Shown here in pieces: positions 1 to 7,289 of a DNA stretch of 64,000 bases. Positions within the stretch are counted from its first letter, which is position 1, and the number at the start of each line of letters is the position of its first letter. The notes below the pieces were generated by a model, which was given only the letters and a program-made list of their open reading frames with translations, was not told where the DNA came from and made no database searches. The DNA is taken from positions 5,536,501-5,600,500 of the forward strand of contig NZ_LT629771.1 of assembly GCF_900105175.1 (NCBI RefSeq), in the 5' to 3' direction. Origin of the DNA: Jiangella sp. DSM 45060. Its GTDB lineage: Bacteria > Actinomycetota > Actinomycetes > Jiangellales > Jiangellaceae. The translations under genes were made by a program, and so were the position numbers.

Positions 1-78
1 GCGGCCGCCGCCCCGGCCGAACCGACCGCCCACTCGGGCGCGACGTCGGGCGCGTCACCGCTGTACCGCCACGGCTGA
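1..78 (+). CDS. C-terminal end of an unidentified protein (partial)
   Basis: A reading frame open from the first base runs to a TGA at 76-78 and ends in PLYRHG. Nearly all third codon positions are G or C, as in the real genes here, which favours this frame over the Arg-rich minus-strand frames. It would converge on the lasso kinase gene. Only 25 residues are visible, so no function can be assigned. Confidence 0.4.
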   Translation, partial: AAAAPAEPTAHSGATSGASPLYRHG

Positions 79-108
79 CCACGCTCAGCCGACCCGCGTT
101 CCCGGGGC

Positions 109-181
109 GTGTCTCCCGGGTCCGTGGCCTACTGCGCGACGCCCAGGCGGCGCCTCGCTACGGCCGAGACCCGGGAGACAC
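109..181. repeat. 14-bp perfect inverted repeat around the kinase stop codon
   Basis: GTGTCTCCCGGGTC at 109-122 is the exact reverse complement of 168-181, with a 45-nt spacer that contains the stop codon of the lasso kinase gene. The spacer is long for an intrinsic terminator and no T-run follows. It may still act as a bidirectional 3' structure between the converging genes. Confidence 0.45.
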
Positions 182-1124
182 CCCCCAGCCCGACGGCGTC
201 GGCGATGGCCGGCGCGACCGCCGGCGAGAACGGCGGGCCCCACGGCACGTGCGCCACGAACACCGGGACCCGCTCGACCAGCTCGCCCGCCTGCTGGAAC
301 TGCCGGTCCAGGATCTCCGGATCGGTCCAGCCGAGCAGCCGCGGGAACCGCAGCAACGTGATCAGCGCGTCCATGGCGCCCATGCGGGTCAGCTCGATCG
401 ACGCGCGCTCCCGGTCGGGCAGCGGGAACACGATCCCGGCCAGCGGCACCCGGTCGGCCCGCGACGGCGCCACGCTCAGCGCGTCGCGGGCGTCGCTGGT
501 GAGCCGGCTGGACGGTGCGACGGCGAACTGCTCGACCAGCTCGGCGGCGGACTTGCGCAGCCGCAGCTCCGTCGCGCCCAGCCGGCAGACCGGCCGCCCG
601 TCACCGTCGTCGTCCAGGCGGAGGACGTCGTCGGTGATCAGCGTGCCGCCGGCCGCGCACATCAAGGTCGCCATCGTCGACTTGCCCATGCCGGACCGGC
701 CGACGAACGCCACCGCGCCGCCGCCGATCTGCACCGCGCTGGCGTGCAGCACGACGTCGCCGCGGATCGTCACGAGAAACGACAGCAGCGCACCGGCGGT
801 CAGGATCCCGGCGATGCCCGGGTCGGCCCCCTCGACGACGTGCACCCGCACCGAGCGGCCGTCCGGCGCGACGACGAAGTCGCAGGTCCGGTAGAACCGC
901 AGCAGCCAGCCTCCGTCGGCGACCTGGGTGAACGTGTAGTACGGCTGGTCGGTCTCCAGGTGCGCCAGCACCCGCCCGGCCGGCGCGTGCGTCGTCAGCG
1001 GCACCGGGTCGCCCCACCGGATGTCGACGTCCGGCTCCCCCTCCGCCGCGACGGCGCGTTCCTGGTGCAGCGGGACCTCCGAGGCCACCCGCAGCCCGTA
1101 CAGCAGCTGCCGCTCCGTCCTCAT
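129..1124 (-). CDS. HPr-kinase-like lasso peptide kinase
   Basis: A 331-residue protein whose second half resembles the HPr kinase C-terminal domain: a P-loop GRSGMGKST at residues 142-150 followed by the acidic stretch ITDDVLRL. HPr-kinase homologues inside lasso clusters (paeninodin and related systems) phosphorylate the C-terminal serine of the precursor. Both precursors in this cluster end in Leu-Ser, so the same role is inferred. The ATG at 1124 overlaps the stop of the B2 gene (ATGA), which indicates translational coupling. The frame stays open further upstream, but that part only shadows B2. This is the last gene of the operon inside the window. The peptide-kinase role is inferred from context; a nucleotide-binding HPr-kinase fold is well supported. 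Confidence 0.85.
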   Translation of the reverse strand: MRTERQLLYGLRVASEVPLHQERAVAAEGEPDVDIRWGDPVPLTTHAPAGRVLAHLETDQPYYTFTQVADGGWLLRFYRTCDFVVAPDGRSVRVHVVEGADPGIAGILTAGALLSFLVTIRGDVVLHASAVQIGGGAVAFVGRSGMGKSTMATLMCAAGGTLITDDVLRLDDDGDGRPVCRLGATELRLRKSAAELVEQFAVAPSSRLTSDARDALSVAPSRADRVPLAGIVFPLPDRERASIELTRMGAMDALITLLRFPRLLGWTDPEILDRQFQQAGELVERVPVFVAHVPWGPPFSPAVAPAIADAVGLGGVSRVSAVARRRLGVAQ

Positions 1125-1576
1125 CGCGTCCCGCCCAACGCCTCGAACGTCCGGTACGTGGCGGCGCCGACCGGGTCCAGGCTCACGCCGTCGATCTCCA
1201 GCCACGCGTGCGCCTGGATCCGCCCCTCGACCTTGGCGACGCCGACCCGCAGCACCGGCTTCCGGCGGCGCAGCACGTGCCCGCCGACCAGCGCGCGGCG
1301 CAGACAGGTGTCGCCGAACGGCCAGTGCCGCAGCACGCGCCAGGTGGCGCGCAGCCGCCGCCGCTCGGTCGCGGACAGCCGCGCCGTCGCACCGCCGGCC
1401 GGCATCAGCGGCGACTCCTGCTCCAACCCCAGCGGAGCGCCCAGCCAGGCGGCCAGGCGCGGCAGCCGCGCGACCCGCAGGCCGACCTCGACCGTCGCGG
1501 CGATGACGGTGGCCGCCCAGACGGACGGCCACTCGCGCGGCGGTACGGCCCGCACCAACGTCAGGGGATTCCTCAT
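1121..1576 (-). CDS. lasso peptide biosynthesis B2 protein (leader protease)
   Basis: A 151-residue transglutaminase-fold cysteine protease of the lasso B2 family, which removes the leader peptide after B1 has bound it. The catalytic triad is visible: Cys91 in DTCLRR, His123 in AHAWLE and Asp129 in IDG. The length matches stand-alone B2 proteins, whose partner B1 is encoded separately at 3399-3662. The ATG at 1576 overlaps the cyclase stop (ATGA) and its own stop overlaps the kinase start, so cyclase, B2 and kinase form one tightly coupled block. Longer versions of this frame run antisense into other genes and are not credible. Confidence 0.9.
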   Translation of the reverse strand: MRNPLTLVRAVPPREWPSVWAATVIAATVEVGLRVARLPRLAAWLGAPLGLEQESPLMPAGGATARLSATERRRLRATWRVLRHWPFGDTCLRRALVGGHVLRRRKPVLRVGVAKVEGRIQAHAWLEIDGVSLDPVGAATYRTFEALGGTR

Positions 1577-2787
1577 TCGGCACCTCGTGGAGGGCTGGGC
1601 TGCGCGGCCAGCCAGGCCTGCTGCAGCAGCGTGCCGGACAGGGTCGACGGCCGGTCGGACAGCCAACCGGCCCGCAGCGCCTCGGGATCGACGAGTTCGG
1701 CGTCCACGCCCGAGCCGTCCCAGTCGCGGGCGAACGCGCGCGTGGGCTCGCCCATGTAGGCGCGGTCGAAGCTGGCCTTGCTGGACCGGCGCAGGATCTC
1801 GTCGGGCAGCACGTCGGCGAAGAGGATGCGCATCAGCGCGGTCCGCCCGGCGAACCCCCACCGGCCGCCGAAGCGCGTGAGAGCGGCGAGGAAGCCGGTG
1901 TCGAGCAGCGGGTGCCCGACGGCGACGTCGAACTCGGCGCCCAGCGCGGCGTAGTTGGCGATGACGGCGTCGACGGCGCGGCGGTGCCGCACCCACCACA
2001 GCGACCGGTCCCACGCCAGCGGCTCGGAACCCTCGTCGGCCGCGAGCAGCCGGCGGTGCCGGCGAGCGACCGCCGGACGCAGCCACGGCTGCTGCGCGTC
2101 GCCGCTCATCTGGCGGCGCACCCGGAACGCGCGCACCGGGCCCGGCGCCAGCGCGGCGGCGGTCGCCGCCAGCAGCTCCGGACGGGGCCGGCGGCGCTTG
2201 CGCACCAGCAGCGTCACCGGGGTCACGCGGCGCGGCCCGATGACCTCGTCGCCGCCCTCACCGGTGAGGACCGACCCGCCCGCGACGGTCTCGAACAGCC
2301 GGTCCTTGACGTGGAACGGCGGCGGCCACAGCACGCCGCGGCGCAGGAGACTGGCCCGGGCGCCGTCGCCCAGCAGGTCGCTCTCGGTCCGGATCGGCAG
2401 CCGCACCCACTCGGTCAGGCCGAGGTGCTCGACGACCAGCCGCTGCCAGTCCGCCTCGTCGGCGTCGGGGACGTCCGGGTAGACCTCGGTGACGGGGACG
2501 GGGTCGGCGTGCCCTTCGCGCCGGGCCAGCGCCGTCGCGGCCGCCAGGATGGCCGACGAGTCACGCCCGCCGGAGAACGAGACGAAGCACGGCGCACGCA
2601 GCAACGCCGGGCGCAGGGCGTCGTCCAGCGCCTCGCGCGGGGTCGCGGCCGTCTCCGGAGGCGGCGGCGCGGGCAACGAGCCGTGCACCCAGGACGTGGC
2701 GATCTCGAACGAGGAAAGACGGAAATAGCGCGGCGTGGATTGTGCCGAACCGGCGTCCATTCGCGCTGCGGCGGAATGTGGATTCAC
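1573..2787 (-). CDS. asparagine-synthetase-like lasso cyclase (short form)
   Basis: An adenylating ATP-pyrophosphatase of the asparagine synthetase B family, expected to activate the ring Asp side chain and close the macrolactam. The PP-loop SGGRDSS lies about 70 residues from the N-terminus, and GEGGDE further on fits the second ATP-binding motif. The GTG at 2787 is preferred because GGGAG sits 8 nt upstream; the frame is open to a GTG at 2808. At 404 residues it is about 200 shorter than typical lasso C proteins: the N-terminal glutamine-amidotransferase-like domain is missing. The gene lies just downstream of the precursors, separated from them by a hairpin. Family assignment is firm; the cyclase role follows from the cluster. 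Confidence 0.88.
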   Translation of the reverse strand: MNPHSAAARMDAGSAQSTPRYFRLSSFEIATSWVHGSLPAPPPPETAATPREALDDALRPALLRAPCFVSFSGGRDSSAILAAATALARREGHADPVPVTEVYPDVPDADEADWQRLVVEHLGLTEWVRLPIRTESDLLGDGARASLLRRGVLWPPPFHVKDRLFETVAGGSVLTGEGGDEVIGPRRVTPVTLLVRKRRRPRPELLAATAAALAPGPVRAFRVRRQMSGDAQQPWLRPAVARRHRRLLAADEGSEPLAWDRSLWWVRHRRAVDAVIANYAALGAEFDVAVGHPLLDTGFLAALTRFGGRWGFAGRTALMRILFADVLPDEILRRSSKASFDRAYMGEPTRAFARDWDGSGVDAELVDPEALRAGWLSDRPSTLSGTLLQQAWLAAQPSPPRGAE

Positions 2788-2816
2788 GCGATGCTCTCCC
2801 GACACCACGAGGGAGA

Positions 2817-2854
2817 CACGGCGGAGTCACCGATGACCGGACGACTCCGCCGTG
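2817..2854 (-). terminator. hairpin between lasso precursor and cyclase genes
   Basis: CACGGCGGAGTC at 2817-2828 pairs perfectly with 2843-2854 across a 14-nt loop, 17 nt after the first precursor's stop codon and upstream of the cyclase start. No T-run follows. A partial terminator or mRNA-stabilising stem here would let the precursors be made in excess over the enzymes, as described for other lasso clusters. Confidence 0.6.
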
Positions 2855-2870
2855 CCCCTGGTTGACGGCG

Positions 2871-3014
2871 TCAGGAGAGGCCGCCACCGCCCGGCGGCTT
2901 GTCGTTCCCCCACTTGAACCAGAGGAACTGGTCCGACGAGCCCTGGCCGCCCTGCGCGAGCGTCAACTCACGCACGGATCCGACCTCTTCCAACACGGGT
3001 GGCTGGTATGCCAT
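2871..3014 (-). CDS. lasso peptide precursor 1
   Basis: A 47-residue peptide. Leader residues 1-19 read MAYQPPVLEEVGSVRELTL and carry the lasso signature YxxPxLxxxG...LT, which B1 recognises. The conserved Thr18 at position -2 places cleavage before Ala20, giving a 28-residue core that begins AQGGQGSSD. The Ala20 amine and Asp28 side chain would form a 9-residue ring. The tail QFLWFKWGND is rich in bulky residues that can act as plugs, followed by a Pro/Gly stretch and a C-terminal Leu-Ser. The terminal serine matches the substrate of HPr-kinase-like lasso kinases. The gene is too short for common gene callers and was found by translating the gap between the cyclase and B1 genes. Core boundaries are inferred from the Thr rule. 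Confidence 0.9.
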   Translation of the reverse strand: MAYQPPVLEEVGSVRELTLAQGGQGSSDQFLWFKWGNDKPPGGGGLS

Positions 3015-3190
3015 GGCCGTGCCCCCCTTCTCGAAAGCCCCACTGCGGAGGCGTTAACGGCAGCGCATCCACCAATGCACCGCCTTCTACCAGACCGAGA
3101 TCGTACCGGCAGAATGGCGTTGTCGGAGGTATTTGTGGCTATTTCCTCGGTCAACCGCTTTCCGCCCGGTACGTCCGGCCGACCGGAGTG

Positions 3191-3325
3191 TCAGGACAGC
3201 ACGCCACCGGGGTCGTTGTCGTAGCGGAACCACTGGACCTGGTCGGATCGGCCGCGACCGCTCGCGGCGAGCGTCAACTCACGGACCGTGCCGATCTCCT
3301 CGAGCGTCGGCGCTTCGTACGCCAT
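3191..3325 (-). CDS. lasso peptide precursor 2
   Basis: A 44-residue paralogue of the neighbouring precursor. The leader MAYEAPTLEEIGTVRELTL is nearly identical and again has Thr18 two residues before the predicted cut. The 25-residue core begins AASGRGRSD, so Ala20 to Asp28 would again close a 9-residue ring. The tail QVQWFRYDND keeps the pattern Q-x-x-W-F-(K/R)-aromatic-x-N-D seen in precursor 1, and the peptide also ends in Leu-Ser. Two dissimilar cores with a conserved leader, ring size and terminal serine suggest duplication and divergence under one shared set of enzymes. It lies 74 nt downstream of B1. Confidence 0.9.
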   Translation of the reverse strand: MAYEAPTLEEIGTVRELTLAASGRGRSDQVQWFRYDNDPGGVLS

Positions 3326-3398
3326 CAGAGCCCCCACTTTCGTTTTCTGCGGATGGATGGAACTGCCGGACCAGCGGCAGACGCCGCCGGAACGGAGA

Positions 3399-3662
3399 CT
3401 AGGAATCGGCGGTGTCGAGAAGGTTCCGCTCGCGCAGCATCGCGATGAAGGTCTCGGTGTCGGCCGTGGCTTGGTCGGCCGGAATGCCGTACTCCTCGAC
3501 GAGGCCGTCGGCGAGTTCCGCGGTGGTGCGTTCCTCGGCCAGCAGCCGCATGATGGTCGAGCCGGCGGCGTTGGTCTTCAAGTAGGTGGACGACGAGAGG
3601 TCCAGAATGACCGTCTCGCCGTCGATCTCGCGCCAGCTGACGCTATTGGTGCGCAGTTTCAT
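3399..3662 (-). CDS. lasso B1 protein, PqqD-like RiPP recognition element
   Basis: An 87-residue PqqD-family protein. The wHTH-type RiPP recognition fold is suggested by the N-terminal strands (VSWREIDGETVILDLSSSTY) and the helical second half with the ELADGLVEEYGI segment. B1 proteins bind the YxxP part of the lasso leader and bring it to the B2 protease. It is the first gene of the lasso block, 46 nt after the end of cysN on the same strand. A separate promoter is not obvious there, so read-through from the cys genes is possible. Confidence 0.88.
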   Translation of the reverse strand: MKLRTNSVSWREIDGETVILDLSSSTYLKTNAAGSTIMRLLAEERTTAELADGLVEEYGIPADQATADTETFIAMLRERNLLDTADS

Positions 3663-3708
3663 CGGCCCCCAAAGAATCCTGCTACGGCGAACTGTAGCGC
3701 ACCCTTGC

Positions 3709-4959
3709 TCAGCTCGCCGAGGTGATCATGCCGGCGCCGACCGTGCGGTTGGTGGCTTCGTCGATGAGGATGAAGCCGCCGGTCTGCCGGTTGCGGCGGT
3801 ACTCGTCGGCGAGCAACGGCACGGTGGTGCGCAGCCGCACGCGGCCGATGTCGTTGAGACCGAGGTGCGTGGCGGTGTCGTCGCGGTGCAGCGAGTTGAC
3901 GTCGAGGCGGTACTGCAGCTCCTTCACCAGCGCCCGCGCCGACCGCGTCGTGTGCTTGATCGCCAGCTTCTGCCCGGGCGCCAGCGGCGTCTCGGCCATC
4001 CAGCAGACCATTGCGTCGATGTCCTGTGCGACCGCCGGCTGGTTGTGCGGACGGCAGATCATGTCACCGCGGGAGATGTCGATCTCGTCCTCGAGCCGGA
4101 CCGTCACCGACATCGGCGCGAACGCCTCGCCCACCGGGCCGTCGGCGGTGTCGATGCCGGCGATGCGGGTGGTGAACCCACTGGGCAGCACCATGACCTC
4201 GTCGCCGGCCTTGAGCACGCCGCCGGCGACCTGCCCCGCGTAGGCGCGGTAGTCGGTGCGCTGCAGCGACTGCGGCCGGATGACGTACTGCACCGGGAAC
4301 CGGACGTCGACGAGGTTGCGGTCGCTGGCGATGTGCACGTGCTCGAGGTGGTGCAGCAGCGACGGGCCCTCGTACCACGGCATGTTCGGCGACCGGCTGA
4401 CGATGTTGTCGCCGTGCAGCGCGGAGATCGGGACGACGGTGAGGTCGGGGACGTCGAGCTTGGTCGCGAACGAGGAGAACTCCTTCTCGATGCCCTCGAA
4501 CACCTCTTGCGACCAGTCGACGAGGTCCATCTTGTTCACCGCGAGCACGAGGTGCGGCACCCGCAGCAGCGACACCAGGAAGGCGTGCCGCCGGCTCTGC
4601 TCGACCATCCCCTTCCGCGCGTCGACCAGCACGATCGCCAGATCGGCCGTCGAGGCGCCGGTGACCATGTTCCGGGTGTACTGGATGTGCCCCGGGGTGT
4701 CGGCGATGATGAACTTGCGCCGCGGCGTGGCGAAGTAGCGGTACGCCACGTCGATGGTGATGCCCTGCTCACGCTCGGCGCGCAGGCCGTCGGTGAGCAG
4801 CGAGAGGTCGGTGTACTCGTCGCCGCGTTGCTGGCTGGCGCGTTCGACGCTCTCGAGCTGGTCGGTGAAGATCGCCTTCGAGTCGAACAGCAGCCGCCCG
4901 ATCAGCGTGCTCTTGCCGTCGTCGACGGAGCCGGCGGTGGCGAACCTGAGCAAATCCAT
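3709..4959 (-). CDS. cysN: sulfate adenylyltransferase subunit 1 (GTPase)
   Basis: A 416-residue translation-factor-like GTPase that drives ATP sulfurylase: with CysD it converts sulfate and ATP into APS. G1 is GSVDDGKST at residues 10-18, G3 is DTPGH and G4 is NKMD, followed by EF-Tu-like beta-barrel domains. There is no fused APS kinase domain, so this is the plain CysN form. The ATG lies 1 nt after the cysD stop. It is the third gene of cysQ-cysD-cysN. Confidence 0.95.
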   Translation of the reverse strand: MDLLRFATAGSVDDGKSTLIGRLLFDSKAIFTDQLESVERASQQRGDEYTDLSLLTDGLRAEREQGITIDVAYRYFATPRRKFIIADTPGHIQYTRNMVTGASTADLAIVLVDARKGMVEQSRRHAFLVSLLRVPHLVLAVNKMDLVDWSQEVFEGIEKEFSSFATKLDVPDLTVVPISALHGDNIVSRSPNMPWYEGPSLLHHLEHVHIASDRNLVDVRFPVQYVIRPQSLQRTDYRAYAGQVAGGVLKAGDEVMVLPSGFTTRIAGIDTADGPVGEAFAPMSVTVRLEDEIDISRGDMICRPHNQPAVAQDIDAMVCWMAETPLAPGQKLAIKHTTRSARALVKELQYRLDVNSLHRDDTATHLGLNDIGRVRLRTTVPLLADEYRRNRQTGGFILIDEATNRTVGAGMITSAS

Positions 4960-4960
4960 C

Positions 4961-5869
4961 TCAGAAGTAGCCTTCCTTCTTCCGGTCCTCCATCGCGGCC
5001 TCGCTGACGCGGTCGTCGCCGCGGGTGGCGCCGCGCTCGGTGAGCCGGGTGGCGGCGACCTCCTCGATCACCTTCTCGACGGTGTCGGCGTCGGAGCGCA
5101 CCGCGGCAGTCAGCGACGCGTCGCCGACGGTGCGGTAGCGGACCGTCGCGGCGAACGTCGGCTCGCCCTCGCGCGGGCGGCAGAACTCGTTGTTCGCGAA
5201 CAGCATGCCGTCGCGCTCGAACACCTCGCGCTCGTGCGCGTAGTAGATCGACGGGACGGCGATCTCCTCGCGCTGGATGTAGTGCCAGACGTCGAGCTCG
5301 GTCCAGTTCGACAGCGGGAACACCCGGATGCTCTCGCCCAGATGGATGCGGCCGTTGTACAGGTTCCACAGCTCCGGGCGCTGGTTCTTCGGGTCCCACT
5401 GGCCGAAGTCGTCGCGGAAGGAGAACACCCGCTCCTTGGCCCGCGCCTTCTCCTCGTCGCGGCGGGCGCCGCCGAACAGCGCGGTGAACCGGTGCTTCTC
5501 GACCGCCTCGAGCAGCACCGGCGTCTGGATGCGGTTGCGCGAGCCGTTCGGCTCCTCGGCCACCAGCCCGCGCTCGATGGCGTCGGGCACCGACGCGACG
5601 ACGAGGTTGACGCCCAGCTCGGCGACGCGGCGGTCGCGGAACTCCAGCACCTCGGGGAAGTTGTGCCCGGTGTCGACGTGCATGACGGGGAACGGCATCG
5701 GGGCCGGCCAGAACGCCTTCTCTGCCAGCCGGAGCATGACGATGGAGTCCTTGCCGCCGGAGAACAGCAGCACCGGGCGCTCCAGCTCGGCGGCGACCTC
5801 GCGGAAGATGTGCACCGCCTCGGCCTCGAGGAAGTCGAGCTGCGAGAGCTGGTACTCGTGGATCGTCAT
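4961..5869 (-). CDS. cysD: sulfate adenylyltransferase subunit 2
   Basis: A 302-residue PP-loop ATP pyrophosphatase, the catalytic half of ATP sulfurylase. SGGKDS sits at residues 37-42, and FPVMHVDTGHNFPEV, FGGARRDEEKARAKER and WTELDVWHYI are typical of CysD. The length equals that of the E. coli enzyme. Its ATG overlaps the cysQ stop (ATGA) and it ends in KKEGYF one base before cysN. Upstream extensions of the frame run antisense and are rejected. Confidence 0.96.
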   Translation of the reverse strand: MTIHEYQLSQLDFLEAEAVHIFREVAAELERPVLLFSGGKDSIVMLRLAEKAFWPAPMPFPVMHVDTGHNFPEVLEFRDRRVAELGVNLVVASVPDAIERGLVAEEPNGSRNRIQTPVLLEAVEKHRFTALFGGARRDEEKARAKERVFSFRDDFGQWDPKNQRPELWNLYNGRIHLGESIRVFPLSNWTELDVWHYIQREEIAVPSIYYAHEREVFERDGMLFANNEFCRPREGEPTFAATVRYRTVGDASLTAAVRSDADTVEKVIEEVAATRLTERGATRGDDRVSEAAMEDRKKEGYF

Positions 5870-6624
5870 GCGGACCTCACGGGTTCGGCGACGGCGGCCA
5901 GGAGCGCGTCGGCGAGCTCCGGGCGGGCGACGAGCAGGTCGGGGAGGTACGGGTCGGCCTCGTTGTAGCGCAGCGGCGAGCCGTCGAGGCGGCTGGCGTG
6001 CAGGCCCGCGGCCCGCGCGACGCCCACCGGCGCGGCGGAGTCCCACTCGTACTGGCCGCCGGCGTGGACGTACGCGTCGGCCTCGCCGCGCACGACGGCG
6101 GCGACCTTGAACCCGGCCGAGCCCATGGGCACCAGCTCGGCATCGAGGGCGGCCGCGGCGCGCTGGGCGGCGGCGGGCGGACGGCTGCGGCTGACGGCGA
6201 GGCGCGGCGAGGCGTGGGCCGGGCGAGGCGGGACGACGGCGGCGGGGTCGCTGGTCAGCGTGGCGCCGAGGCCGGGCAGTGCGACGGCGCCGGCGGCCAG
6301 CTCGCCGTCCTGCCAGAGCGCCACGTGCACGGCCCAGTCGTCGCGGCCGTCGCCGAACTCGCGCGTGCCGTCGAGCGGGTCGACGATCCAGACCCGCCGG
6401 GCGTCGAGCCGCTCGGCGGTGTCGGGCGCCTCCTCGCTGAGGACGGCGTCGGCGGGACGCTGCTCGCCCAGCGCGGCGACGAGGAACCGGTGCGCCGCCG
6501 CGTCCCCGGCGTCGCGCAGCGCCTGAGCGCCGGCGGACGGGTGGTGGTCGTGGCGCAGCGCGAGCAGCAGCGCGCCCGCCTCGGTGGCGAGGCGGGCGGC
6601 CAGGATCGCGTCAGACGATGCCAC
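5866..6624 (-). CDS. cysQ: 3'(2'),5'-bisphosphate nucleotidase, inositol-monophosphatase family
   Basis: A 252-residue metal-dependent phosphatase expected to hydrolyse PAP made during sulfate assimilation. Metal-site motifs are SEEAPD (about 63-68), DPLDGT (82-87) and WDSAAP near the C-terminus. The GTG at 6624 is chosen because GAGGAG lies 5 nt upstream; the frame is open to about 6687. The final TGA overlaps the cysD ATG. Family membership is certain; preference for PAP over inositol phosphates follows from the cys operon context. Confidence 0.88.
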   Translation of the reverse strand: MASSDAILAARLATEAGALLLALRHDHHPSAGAQALRDAGDAAAHRFLVAALGEQRPADAVLSEEAPDTAERLDARRVWIVDPLDGTREFGDGRDDWAVHVALWQDGELAAGAVALPGLGATLTSDPAAVVPPRPAHASPRLAVSRSRPPAAAQRAAAALDAELVPMGSAGFKVAAVVRGEADAYVHAGGQYEWDSAAPVGVARAAGLHASRLDGSPLRYNEADPYLPDLLVARPELADALLAAVAEPVRSA

Positions 6625-6723
6625 GGAACTCCTCGAAGCCGGTCTCGAACGACCCAGCCTAGGGTGATCCCGCCCGGAATCACGCACTCGCCCATTATCC
6701 GAGACGTAGCGTCCAGTATCCGG

Positions 6724-7095
6724 TCACGCCACCAGGGCGCACTCGCCGAACGCCAGGCACCCGCAGTCCGCGCACGCGCTGAAGACCTCGCGCCGCCGCT
6801 CCAGCGCGGCGATGCGCTCGTCGATCGCCTGGCCCCAGCACCGCGCCGCCCGGGCCCAGAACTCCGGCGTCGGGGCGCCGCCCTCGGGCAGGAACTCCAA
6901 CACCTCGCCGATGTCGGCCAGCGAGATGCCGACCCGCTGCGACGCCCGGATGAACGCCACCTGCCGCAGCATCGCCTCGTCGTAGCGCCGCTGGTTGCCG
7001 GTGGTCCGGCGGCTGCGCAGCAGGCCGTGCCGCTCGTAGTAGCGCAGCGTGGAGGCCGGGACGCCGCTGCGCCCGACCAGCTCGCCGATGGTCAG
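6724..7095 (-). CDS. soxR: SoxR-type [2Fe-2S] MerR regulator with non-canonical start
   Basis: A MerR-family regulator: the frame begins LTIGELVGRSGVPASTLRYY (winged HTH), continues through a dimerisation helix and ends with CADCGCLAFGEC, the exact CX2CXCX5C cluster-binding motif of SoxR. The frame has no ATG, GTG or TTG between the in-frame TAG at 7192-7194 and Met at 6972, which lies after the HTH. The CTG at 7095 is therefore proposed as start, giving 123 residues; a frameshift or a lost start codon is also possible. An 8-bp GC stem (7166-7173 with 7176-7183) lies just upstream. It is divergent from a reductase fusion, a typical SoxR target in actinomycetes. Confidence 0.8.
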   Translation of the reverse strand: MTIGELVGRSGVPASTLRYYERHGLLRSRRTTGNQRRYDEAMLRQVAFIRASQRVGISLADIGEVLEFLPEGGAPTPEFWARAARCWGQAIDERIAALERRREVFSACADCGCLAFGECALVA

Positions 7096-7250
7096 TTCGC
7101 CCGGCCCGCCGCTGCCCGGGCCACGACCACCCGGGCCGCCATCGGCCGCGACGCCGGGGGCGGACCCCGCCCCGAGGGGCGGGACCCCACTCTACGAGCC
7201 GACACCGACAGCGACGGACGAGAACCGATAGCGCTCACCGGTCCACCCTA

Positions 7251-7275
7251 ACTTGACCCGAACCAAGGTTTAAGT
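7251..7275. promoter_or_regulatory. putative SoxR/MerR operator
   Basis: ACTTGACC (7251-7258) and GGTTTAAGT (7267-7275) form an imperfect dyad centred near 7263. It overlaps a TTGACC -35-like hexamer (7253-7258) and lies 15 nt before the ATG of the NmrA-SnoaL gene. MerR-type regulators bind dyads in this promoter position. The -10 element is not clear. Confidence 0.5.
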
Positions 7276-7289
7276 CTGAGCCTGGGGAC

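Noticed and set aside
109-181. Intrinsic terminator call for the 14-bp inverted repeat
   Set aside because: The 45-nt spacer and lack of a T-run make a standard terminator unlikely; kept only as a repeat.
249-1880. Long plus-strand open frame of 543 codons across the lasso kinase, B2 and cyclase genes
   Set aside because: It is Arg/Gln/His/Pro-rich low-complexity sequence antisense to three genes with clear motifs; a typical shadow frame in high-GC DNA.
3663-3708. Dedicated lasso promoter or cysN terminator in the 46-nt gap
   Set aside because: Only a weak 5-bp stem (GCTAC/GTAGC) is visible and no -35/-10 pair; not enough to call either.
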